From NCBI GenBank assembly GCA_002084765.1, contig NBMB01000033.1:1-38128 (forward strand): a stretch of DNA of 38,128 nucleotides, in the 5' to 3' direction. The translations under genes and the position numbers were made by a program. This DNA comes from Candidatus Cloacimonetes bacterium 4572_55 (GTDB lineage Bacteria > 4572-55). Below the pieces are notes generated by a model. It was given only the letters and a program-made list of their open reading frames with translations. It ran no database searches and had not been told where the DNA came from. Below, one piece after another: positions 1 to 7,412 of the stretch (position 1 is its first letter; each line of letters starts with the position of its first letter).

Positions 1-1
1 G

Positions 2-331
2 ATTTTTGGCGGCTCAATTGTCCACCCGGATGTGAAAGGAGTAATCCCGCTGGTTCCGGAGCCCATCATCAAACAGGATGGCACGAATAAGAATGATTGT
101 GAACACAATGCCGCTAAACGATTTTATAAGCAGGTTCGCAGCGACCATCCGCACGCGGGCTTTATCGTGGTTGAGAATTCTCTCCATAGTAACGCGCCTC
201 ATATCAAAGACTTAACCGATTTGAGCATGCATTATATCATCGGAGCCAAAAAAGGCGATCATCGCTTTTTATTTCAGCCGGTCGAGAATGCTGATCAAGC
301 GGAAGAGGGAAAGTTTGATCAAACTCATTAA
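2..331 (+). pseudogene. DDE transposase fragment, truncated at both ends
   Basis: The frame is open from the window edge. It reads HPDVKGVIPLVPEP, then KNDCEHNAAKRFYKQVRSDH, VVENSLHSNAPHI and YIIGAKKGDHRFLF. I recognise this as the central catalytic part of a widespread bacterial DDE transposase of an IS4/ISNCY-like group; the exact IS family is uncertain. Transposase-like sequence stops near base 300. The last codons (EEGKFDQTH) are not transposase: they match the end of the 2058-residue gene downstream (REGKFDQTRK). The original C-terminal third is therefore missing and the frame ends in a foreign tail. The 5' end lies outside the window, so whether a full element existed upstream cannot be seen. 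Almost certainly non-functional. Confidence 0.75.
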
Positions 332-350
332 GATGATTTTGCTGAAATAA
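303..350 (+). pseudogene. Remnant of a C-terminal sorting-tail gene (last ~15 codons)
   Basis: These bases match 7170-7217, the last codons of the large secreted protein gene, at most positions. With one base removed near 327-330 the frame reads KFDQT-x-KMILLK-stop, against KFDQTRKMVLLK-stop in the intact gene. The extra base makes the early TAA at 329-331. The homology continues through the terminator and into the stub gene at 585, so this is the 3' end of a former paralogue whose body has been lost and replaced by transposase sequence. Confidence 0.75.
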
Positions 351-377
351 AAAAAAAGCTCTTAACCACAACTGAAG

Positions 378-411
378 ACGCGGCGCGTATACATACGCGC
401 CGCGTTTTTTT
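378..411 (+). terminator. Rho-independent terminator (remnant copy)
   Basis: A perfect 13-bp stem (ACGCGGCGCGTAT with ATACGCGCCGCGT) has a 2-base spacer and is followed by a run of T. It sits 28 bases after the lost sorting-tail stop codon. It is the positional counterpart of the terminator at 7237-7275, with a different loop but the same GC-rich stem composition. Confidence 0.85.
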
Positions 412-463
412 ATCTTGAGTCCTTTGAAAAAGTTTACAAAATAGGCGCGGAAATATAATCTTC

Positions 464-491
464 TTGACTTTTGGATTCAAATTATTATAAT
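464..491 (+). promoter_or_regulatory. Sigma-70-type promoter retained upstream of the CHAT stub
   Basis: TTGACT at 464-469 and TATAAT at 486-491 are separated by 16 bases. The same CTTGACTTTT block occurs at 7295-7304 in front of the intact TPR-CHAT gene, so the element looks inherited from the duplicated copy. It would drive only the 29-codon stub. Confidence 0.5.
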
Positions 492-584
492 TATTATTAA
501 TATTTGAATTCATAAAATATGATTTATTGGTTTGTATTATTTTTGGTAAAGCCATAAAAAATGAATATATTAAATCATATAACT

Positions 585-700
585 ATGGGGTATCCGATGA
601 AAAATTGGAAAAAAGGGTTGAAAAATATTGCCGAGGGTCTACTTGGTAAGAATCAGATGGACATTTTCTCTTAGAGAGACAATTGATGGATCAGTCGATT
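585..700 (+). pseudogene. Decayed copy of the TPR-CHAT gene (N-terminal stub)
   Basis: The frame at 585-674 encodes 29 residues: MGYPMKNWKKGLKNIAEGLL, then GKNQMDIFS and a stop. The intact TPR-CHAT protein at 7413 begins MEYLMENWKKELKKIAKELL, then GEDQSDL. About two thirds of the residues agree, and both in-frame ATG codons are conserved, which supports the longer start in the intact gene. Weak nucleotide similarity continues past the stop to about 700 (TTGATGGATCAGTCGATT against the region near 7512), then fades. The TPR and CHAT parts are absent. This is a pseudogene left by duplication of the downstream gene pair, unless the short peptide has been kept for its own use. Confidence 0.75.
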
Positions 701-842
701 TTTTTTTAAAATTTGTCAGCATTTTCCTATATAGACCCGTTTAGCAAATAAAAGGCTTATGGGGGAAATTGTGGAATTCAGACGCGATATGTTTTTTGAA
801 AATTGAAAAGAACTAAGCAGGGCTTCAGCAAATAAAAAATAT

Positions 843-896
843 GATTCTTTAATTATCAATTATTAATCTGTGATAATCTTCGTAATCTGTGGACCG
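843..896 (+). repeat. Dispersed AATCTGCG-type intergenic repeat, copy 1
   Basis: The element begins ATTCTTTAATTATCAATT and continues with three spaced AATCTG/AATCTT units ending GTAATCTGTGGACCG. A near-identical copy lies at 36060-36116 on the same strand, an inverted copy at 35709-35765 and partial relatives at 12573-12603 and 29442-29518. No ORF runs through this copy. Such AT-rich 50-60-bp elements are non-autonomous; how they spread is unknown to me. Confidence 0.7.
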
Positions 897-986
897 AGTT
901 ACGTGATGACGAATAATTCAGGCTAATATAGTCAAGGGGCTTTTGAAGAGGGATGACGCGCTTATTTTTAAAATTTAGAAGATAAT

Positions 987-1007
987 ATAGAGTATGCGAT
1001 ACTCTAT
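987..1007. promoter_or_regulatory. Perfect 9-bp dyad upstream of the LRR/C25-like/vWA gene
   Basis: ATAGAGTAT and ATACTCTAT flank a three-base centre (GCG). The dyad ends 23 bases before the Shine-Dalgarno sequence and overlaps the place where transcription would start if TAATAT at 983-988 is the -10. It could be an operator or a 5'-leader hairpin. There is no T run after it, so it is not a normal terminator. Confidence 0.4.
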
Positions 1008-1040
1008 CAATCAACGCCATTATCATAAAAGGAGGGCATT

Positions 1041-4000
1041 ATGAGTGGCATTATGAGTGGTATTACCGATCAAGGAAAATCAAACAAATCCTATTTTATT
1101 CGGGGGCTTACAAAAAGGAGAGTTCAAACAGTGAGTAGGAGGTTATTTTTTATTGGAATAGTGCTTTATGTGTGCACGCTATTGACCGCGATCAATCTTG
1201 AATCCGCGCCTCGTGATACGAGGGCTAATGAAGCGGATTCTCTGGCTTTGATCGCTCTGTACAACGCCACGAACGGCGACAACTGGACAGACAATACGAA
1301 TTGGCTCTCTAATCAACCAATTAATACATGGGAAGGCGTGACTGTAGGTGGCGGTCGGGTCACTGAACTTAGATTAGATAGAAACGGCTTGTCCGGAACA
1401 ATCCCATCAGAGATCGGCGATTTGACCGGACTGGAGCGGCTTGATTTTTCGAGTAACGACTTGGGAGGAAGCATTCCGACAGAGATAGGAAATCTCACCC
1501 AATTGCGTCGGTTGTATCTCGATGATTGCAATTTTACTGGAGGAATTCCCACATGGATCGACAATTTGATGGAATTGGAGCGACTTGATTTTTCGAGTAA
1601 CGACTTGGGAGGAAGCATTCCGACAGAGATAGGAAATCTCACCCAATTGCGTCGGTTGTATCTCGATGATTGCAATTTCACTGGAGGAATTCCCACATGG
1701 ATCGACAATTTGACGGCATTGACCCATCTTGATCTTTCGAGTAACGACTTGGGAGGAAGCATTTCGACAGAGATAGGCAATCTCACCCAATTAAGTCGGT
1801 TGTATCTCGATGATTGCAATTTCACTGGAACCATCCCCTCAGAAATTGGCAGTTTGACGGAATTGACCCTGCTTGATTTTTCGAGTAACGACTTGGGAGG
1901 AAGCATTCCGACAGAGATAGGCAATCTCACCCAATTAAGTCGGTTGTATCTTGATGATTGCAATCTCACTGGAACCATCCCCTCAGAAATCGGCAATCTG
2001 ACAAATCTTGCCTCCTTATACCTGAACAATAACACCCTCACCGGAACGATTCCAGATTCTTTGAGAAATTTGGTCAACCTAACTCGTCTATTTCTCTATG
2101 ACAATGAGTTGACAGGCGTGATTTCGAGCTGGATCGGGGATCTTCAGCAATTGAGGAATTTGTCGTTTTCTGGAAATCAGTTTTCGGGACCAATCCCGGC
2201 TGAGATCGGCTCATTGGATTCCCTCTCTACTTTACGTCTTCGAGAGTGTCGCTTTTCTGGCGAGATACCCTCAGAATTGGGTAACTTGGTCAATCTCGAA
2301 TTTTTAGATATTCATGGCAATCTTCTCAGCGGTCCTGTTCCGGCAGATTTGAACGCCCTCTCCAAATTGCGTTCTCTTCGGTTGGAAGAGAATGCGTTGA
2401 CGGAGATGCCAGATCTGTCGGCTTTGAGTAATTTAGAGGACCTGTGGATTCACAGCAACCCATTCTCTTTTTGCGATATAGAGCGCAACTTGGGCGTGGC
2501 AACCAATAGGTATTACTACTCTCCATTAGACAGCGTGGGCGTAGTTAGCGATACCACGTTAGCAGAGGGAGAATCCATCACACTTTCCGCTCCGGTCGAT
2601 ATCTGTGCGAGCAATTATCAATGGTATAAGGATGGCAATACCTTACCCGGCGAAACAAACAACGAGTTGATGATTATAGCAGGTAGCTTGGCTGATATTG
2701 GCACTTATGTCTGCTACATGACAGATACCGCGCTAACCGACACCGTGCCGATCTACACCCGACCGAAAACGGTCTATGTCCAACCGGGTCCTTGGTATCA
2801 AAGCGTTCTACTCACGCATTCCGGTCAATTGACTGACCGATATGGAACCGCGGGGAAAGACTCTGTCCTTACCGCGTTGTATAGGCTGGCATTCCACGAC
2901 AAGGTGCGTGGATTGGTGGTGGACCTGGCAGATGTGGTGAGTTCCAGCTCATACGAAGATTGGGCGGGAACTGACTATTCGGACTACACTATTGCGAACC
3001 ACATCAGCAATGAGATTTGGACCCATCTTGACGGGATATATAGCACCTATCCAAATATTGAATATACTGTTCTAACTGGAGACGACTGGATAATCCCGCA
3101 TCGCAGGGTTCCTGATACAATCCCGAATGCAATTCCGAATACGAGCCCAGATATAAATATAGAAGATTGGATTGAATCCGAAGCTCAGTATGCAGATCAT
3201 TTGGATCAATCCTCTTTTATGCAAACGTTTGCCGATACCATGTTCCTGACCGATGATTTTTATAGCGACGGAGATAGCGAAGATTTTTCTTTTAATCTCT
3301 CCATTTCAGTGGGTCGTCTTATCGGATCGCCGGATGTGATACTCTCTCAAATCGAGAACTTCTTTGATTCCGACGGCGTGATCGAAACACCCTCGAACTC
3401 GGCAATTTTCTCCTCCAAAGATTACTACGACAAAAGTGCTGACATACAGAACGATTCGATTTCATTAATTGATGGAGAATCTCGCTCTTACAACAGTTCA
3501 GAATGGGAATCCAGCGAATTTTTTGATCATATCAACTCTGCTGAACGCGCGCTTATTTTTACGAATACGCATGCGACACATGACGAAATGGAGACGCCAA
3601 ATGAGATTTTCTCTTATTCCGACTCCCATTTCGACAGTTTATCCCAAGAAATTTGGGTTGCATCCGGTAGCCATGCGGGTCTGGCTCCGCCGGATCTGGA
3701 GAATTGGGCGTTGACTTTTTCCCGATCTGGTATGGCAGTCTATATCGGATCCTCCGCCTATAGCTATAACAAATATGTCACCGAATTTGGAGCGAGCGAA
3801 TGGATGAGCGAGCTGGCGGGACAGATAGGAGATGGAAATGGAACTATCGGAGAAATGTTTAGAGCGTCTAAAGATGGGTTGAAATTTTCATACGGGAAAT
3901 ATAGCAATTTTCCTTTAGATCGCGAATGCGTCAAGAAAGCCTCTCAGAGCATGCTGTTTTACGGGCTTCCTATGTATAAAATCCAAACGGGATCGGCTCG

Positions 4001-7000
4001 AGGATCGGCTCGAGAAGATTCTGATTGGCGTGATTTTATCGAAATCACAATTGAGAATTTCGATTCCGACGGCTACGATAAGGTGACAGTTACAATTACT
4101 GATACAAACAGCGCGTTTCAACTAAATCACCTTGGCGATTATGATTATTATACCCTATTGGGAGAGGCTTTCAACGCGCACGGCTATCCTGTGTTGCCCT
4201 CCTTTCGGATTGATCTCTCTGAAGAGGGCGCGGATAATACCTACCACATGGCGATCCCTGAAGCCACTGACATCCTTACGGTAGAATCCGATTTCAACAT
4301 ACTTCCCGGCGTGTTGTTTAGTGCCGCGGTGAGTGATTCTCAATATCCTTATCATATCAGCCGTCCTATTAAAGATTGGGACGCTGATATATCCAAGCAC
4401 CCAATCGTTATCATTGAAAACGAATTTCATCCCATGTTCGCGCAGTGGATGGCTCCTACGGAAAATTCGGGATCCAGGGAGACCGGCGGTAAATTAACGC
4501 TGTTCACATCAAAAACATTTCGGATTTATCACTCTGATACCAATAGCGACGACGACTGGACTCCGCCGGAGATTGTCAGCGCGTGCGCGACCACGAACCC
4601 GTCCAATAGCAACATGATCCACTTTTCGGTCGAGGCGACGGACGAATCGGGTGTCAGTGCCGCGCTGGTCAAGATATTTATCGACGGGGAGCCTCAAGAG
4701 GAACCGACAATCGACTTGACTCTTCAAGGCGGCGAGGGTGACGTATGGATTGGTAGCCTGAATATTGACGACCTGCCCAATAGCGACAACGTCCAATATA
4801 CCGTGTACGCAGTGGACCAAGCGGGTAACGCCGCGGTATTGGACGAGATTCGTAGCCTGGGCAGTCTCCACAACTATGTTGAGTTGGTTCTTATTCTCGA
4901 CATCTCCCGAAGCATGCCTTTTTCCGAGATGATTTACGGCGCGAAGAACTATCTAAATTCGCTTGAGATAGGCGACCGAGTAGCGATCATTGGCGTAGAT
5001 AGGGATGCAACGGTTGTTGTGCCCATGGTCGAGATTGAAGGTCAGGCACGCATCGACTCGATTTTAGATCAACTTGACGGAATGTCCTCTGGGCATCGAA
5101 TCTGCTTGACAAACGGTTTTATTGCAGCACTAGACCAGTTGGATCCTAACCCAGGTTCCTTAGCGCATCAGTCTATTGTGCTTATCAGCGACGGCGGAGT
5201 TGAAGACCCTCCGGGTGATTGCGCCCCTTTTGACGACATCTTGCTCGATCTGGAAGGCATTGATATAGCGGTTATTGGCTTCGGCTTTGAGGAGGATATG
5301 GATCGAGATGAGCTGGCGGCGATAGCGGGTTCGACCGGCGGTACATACTATGAGGCGCAAGAGCCGGATGCAACCCATCTGGTAGGAGAGCTGTATGGGT
5401 ACCATGCCGATATTCGAGACCTCGGGACAGTCTTTGTGGCGGGACCGGATTTTCTATCGGATTATCAGAGGTATTCTTTCTATATCGATAATACGATCAC
5501 ATCGTTTATTGTCAATCTCAACTGGCAGGACAGCGGGGGCACTCCGGAGTTCATATTGATTGAACCGGATGGGACTGAAATAGATATGTCCTGTGATACT
5601 CTTAGAACTATCCACTACCCGGTAGAGAATCCGCCAGCCGGTGAGTGGGAGTTGCGAATAACTGGCGATGTGGTCCCTGATGTCATGGTTACAGTTTTCG
5701 GCAAGACTCCGCTCAATTTGGATGTGAACATTGTCTATGACGATCTTCATATTGTGACCGATCTGGCGACAATCGCTTACACATCCTGCACGGCAACGGT
5801 AACGATTACAACTCCTTACGGAGTCGATGACGAATTGGATCTCTACGATGACGGAGTCCATGACGATGGTATAGCGGGAAACGGCATCTTCGGCAATTGG
5901 TTCCTGGGCGCGGTACCGTACGGAACATATCGCTTTGAGATCCTGATCCAAGGGGATGAGAATAATACCTTCACTCGTATTGCCCATCGTTCGCTTTATG
6001 TAAGAGAGATCGCTATCGATTCTGTATTGAGGACGTCTTGTATCCCGAAAGACAGAATCTACTATTGGGCCCCCAATATCATGCCAATGGATCCGAGACC
6101 AGAGGTTGTCTTTGGTTCTCTCAGCGGCGGTTGTGTGGAGCTGGTAACCACCGTTCAAGGAGAGGCATATATCCCCAACGAAAGCATTGATAATATCCAC
6201 GTCATAACTCCAGGAGAGGTTTACCGCCTCTATATTTCCAGCGAGAATGAAGATGTTGCCGACGCTGAGTTGACTGTGGAAGGGATTTCTTTAACAGGGG
6301 ATTTCCAACTCCCCATTGTGATCGTACCCAACGAATGGAATTGGATTCACTCTATTTGCGATCAACCTATTCCGATTGAGGAATTCTTCGCCCCTATTTC
6401 AGATAATTTGACGATTGTGGTTGACGATAATACCGGACTTTTCTATGTTCCGGGATTGGTAAACACTATAATTGACATTCAGCCAAATACGGGATATAGG
6501 GTCATTAGCGAAACGCTTGGTCAGACTACCTCATTTTTTTATAACTGTCCGACAGAAGCCTCTCCTACTGGAGCGGCAACTCAGCCGGAATCGACAGAAC
6601 ATTTTCATCCGATCAAAACGGGTATCTCCTATCCGGTGGTCGTCGAAGGAATTGACAAATTTGAGCTGGTTCCAGGGATGGAGATCGGAATCTTTGACGG
6701 CGAGTTGTGCGTAGGCGCGGCTGTGGTCGAAGATAGCGAGCGCGCGGCTATCCTGACTTGGCTACCGGTTCCCGAGCTTAGGTTGCCCGGATTTACTCAG
6801 GGTAATAAGATGATCTTTAAAACATGGAAGCCAGACGGAGAGGAGACTGTGATTCAGACGGAATCCGAGGGTCATGTCACGTTTGGCGACGGGATTTTTT
6901 CTGTCGTGACCTTGACCGGAAAATATCTGCCGCCCGGATTTTCGTTAGAGCAGAACTATCCAAACCCGTTCAATCCGAACACGACAATTTTATACGCCCT

Positions 7001-7217
7001 GCCAAAGGAATCTCATGTATCGCTGAGGGTTTACAACAGCGTGGGACAACTTGTCCGGGTTCTGGTCCATACGCCGCAAGAAGCGGGTCGTTATGAGATT
7101 ATGTGGGATGGGCGAAATAATGACGGGAAAGAGGTCACGTCCGGAGTCTATTTCTATAGCTTGCAAGCGAGAGAGGGCAAATTTGATCAAACTCGTAAGA
7201 TGGTTTTGTTAAAATAA
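1041..7217 (+). CDS. Secreted multidomain protein: LRR, Ig-like, C25-like, vWA, C-terminal sorting tail
   Basis: This is a 2058-residue protein. The start is ATG with AGGAGG 5 bases upstream. A basic stretch and a hydrophobic segment (about 34-53) form a signal peptide or anchor. Domains in order: LRR N-cap (63-100); about 15 plant-type LRRs (107-480); Ig-like (about 505-570); peptidase C25-like (about 584-990); vWA (about 1280-1450) with MIDAS D1287-x-S1289-x-S1291; beta-rich region; FCB-type domain (about 1855-1960); sorting tail with NYPNPFNP near 1972 to the end. Against the intact C25 domain of the 3423-residue protein, the histidine region is TNTHATHDE (H844/H847), but the cysteine position reads VASGSHAG, with Ser877. 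Loss of proteolysis is therefore likely. The LRR and vWA parts suggest ligand binding at the cell surface. It has its own terminator and is followed by TPR-CHAT. Confidence 0.88.
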   Translation: MSGIMSGITDQGKSNKSYFIRGLTKRRVQTVSRRLFFIGIVLYVCTLLTAINLESAPRDTRANEADSLALIALYNATNGDNWTDNTNWLSNQPINTWEGVTVGGGRVTELRLDRNGLSGTIPSEIGDLTGLERLDFSSNDLGGSIPTEIGNLTQLRRLYLDDCNFTGGIPTWIDNLMELERLDFSSNDLGGSIPTEIGNLTQLRRLYLDDCNFTGGIPTWIDNLTALTHLDLSSNDLGGSISTEIGNLTQLSRLYLDDCNFTGTIPSEIGSLTELTLLDFSSNDLGGSIPTEIGNLTQLSRLYLDDCNLTGTIPSEIGNLTNLASLYLNNNTLTGTIPDSLRNLVNLTRLFLYDNELTGVISSWIGDLQQLRNLSFSGNQFSGPIPAEIGSLDSLSTLRLRECRFSGEIPSELGNLVNLEFLDIHGNLLSGPVPADLNALSKLRSLRLEENALTEMPDLSALSNLEDLWIHSNPFSFCDIERNLGVATNRYYYSPLDSVGVVSDTTLAEGESITLSAPVDICASNYQWYKDGNTLPGETNNELMIIAGSLADIGTYVCYMTDTALTDTVPIYTRPKTVYVQPGPWYQSVLLTHSGQLTDRYGTAGKDSVLTALYRLAFHDKVRGLVVDLADVVSSSSYEDWAGTDYSDYTIANHISNEIWTHLDGIYSTYPNIEYTVLTGDDWIIPHRRVPDTIPNAIPNTSPDINIEDWIESEAQYADHLDQSSFMQTFADTMFLTDDFYSDGDSEDFSFNLSISVGRLIGSPDVILSQIENFFDSDGVIETPSNSAIFSSKDYYDKSADIQNDSISLIDGESRSYNSSEWESSEFFDHINSAERALIFTNTHATHDEMETPNEIFSYSDSHFDSLSQEIWVASGSHAGLAPPDLENWALTFSRSGMAVYIGSSAYSYNKYVTEFGASEWMSELAGQIGDGNGTIGEMFRASKDGLKFSYGKYSNFPLDRECVKKASQSMLFYGLPMYKIQTGSARGSAREDSDWRDFIEITIENFDSDGYDKVTVTITDTNSAFQLNHLGDYDYYTLLGEAFNAHGYPVLPSFRIDLSEEGADNTYHMAIPEATDILTVESDFNILPGVLFSAAVSDSQYPYHISRPIKDWDADISKHPIVIIENEFHPMFAQWMAPTENSGSRETGGKLTLFTSKTFRIYHSDTNSDDDWTPPEIVSACATTNPSNSNMIHFSVEATDESGVSAALVKIFIDGEPQEEPTIDLTLQGGEGDVWIGSLNIDDLPNSDNVQYTVYAVDQAGNAAVLDEIRSLGSLHNYVELVLILDISRSMPFSEMIYGAKNYLNSLEIGDRVAIIGVDRDATVVVPMVEIEGQARIDSILDQLDGMSSGHRICLTNGFIAALDQLDPNPGSLAHQSIVLISDGGVEDPPGDCAPFDDILLDLEGIDIAVIGFGFEEDMDRDELAAIAGSTGGTYYEAQEPDATHLVGELYGYHADIRDLGTVFVAGPDFLSDYQRYSFYIDNTITSFIVNLNWQDSGGTPEFILIEPDGTEIDMSCDTLRTIHYPVENPPAGEWELRITGDVVPDVMVTVFGKTPLNLDVNIVYDDLHIVTDLATIAYTSCTATVTITTPYGVDDELDLYDDGVHDDGIAGNGIFGNWFLGAVPYGTYRFEILIQGDENNTFTRIAHRSLYVREIAIDSVLRTSCIPKDRIYYWAPNIMPMDPRPEVVFGSLSGGCVELVTTVQGEAYIPNESIDNIHVITPGEVYRLYISSENEDVADAELTVEGISLTGDFQLPIVIVPNEWNWIHSICDQPIPIEEFFAPISDNLTIVVDDNTGLFYVPGLVNTIIDIQPNTGYRVISETLGQTTSFFYNCPTEASPTGAATQPESTEHFHPIKTGISYPVVVEGIDKFELVPGMEIGIFDGELCVGAAVVEDSERAAILTWLPVPELRLPGFTQGNKMIFKTWKPDGEETVIQTESEGHVTFGDGIFSVVTLTGKYLPPGFSLEQNYPNPFNPNTTILYALPKESHVSLRVYNSVGQLVRVLVHTPQEAGRYEIMWDGRNNDGKEVTSGVYFYSLQAREGKFDQTRKMVLLK
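1441..2016 (+). repeat. Four near-identical 144-bp tandem repeats encoding LRR pairs
   Basis: Copies begin at 1441, 1585, 1729 and 1873, exactly 144 bases apart. Each encodes 48 residues, or two 24-residue LRRs, one containing FSSNDLGGSIPTEIGNLTQL and one containing YLDDCNFTG. Copies one and two are almost identical at the DNA level; copies three and four share a different variant in the second half. Synonymous sites are conserved as well as protein, so the array is recent or kept uniform by recombination. Confidence 0.9.
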
Positions 7218-7236
7218 AAAGCCTTAACCATTACAA

Positions 7237-7275
7237 AAGCGCGCCGCTCATACATGTGCGGCGCGCTTTTTTTTT
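7237..7275 (+). terminator. Rho-independent terminator after the LRR/C25-like/vWA gene
   Basis: A 10-bp GC-rich stem (AGCGCGCCGC, 7238-7247, with GCGGCGCGCT, 7258-7267) is followed by nine T. It separates the secreted-protein gene from TPR-CHAT, so the two are probably not one transcript. Confidence 0.88.
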
Positions 7276-7295
7276 ATCTCGAATCCTTATGACAC

Positions 7296-7324
7296 TTGAC
7301 TTTTAGAGAAAAAGCGCGTATCAT
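7296..7324 (+). promoter_or_regulatory. Sigma-70-type promoter of the TPR-CHAT gene
   Basis: TTGACT (7296-7301) and TATCAT (7319-7324) are separated by 17 bases, each with one mismatch to consensus. The start point would be near 7331, leaving a leader of about 80 bases. The -35 block is conserved in the decayed upstream copy at 464. Confidence 0.6.
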
Positions 7325-7412
7325 TCCAAATATTTGAATTCTTTTGATATAATTTGTTGGTATGAATGGTTTTCAATAAGTTATTAAATTTTAATATGTT
7401 AGGCGATATAAT

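Larger units (their letters stand above)
701..1040. other. Non-coding interval upstream of the LRR/C25-like/vWA gene
   Basis: I see no gene here. It holds one copy of the dispersed AATCTGCG-type repeat at 843-896, a perfect dyad at 987-1007 and a strong Shine-Dalgarno sequence (AGGAGG at 1030-1035) for the gene at 1041. No convincing -35/-10 pair was found, although TAATAT at 983-988 could serve as a -10. Confidence 0.5.

Noticed and set aside
1313-2077. Long open frame antisense to the LRR region (254 codons)
   Set aside because: It mirrors the 144-bp repeats of the sense gene and has no start signal or recognisable domain; openness follows from the repeat composition.
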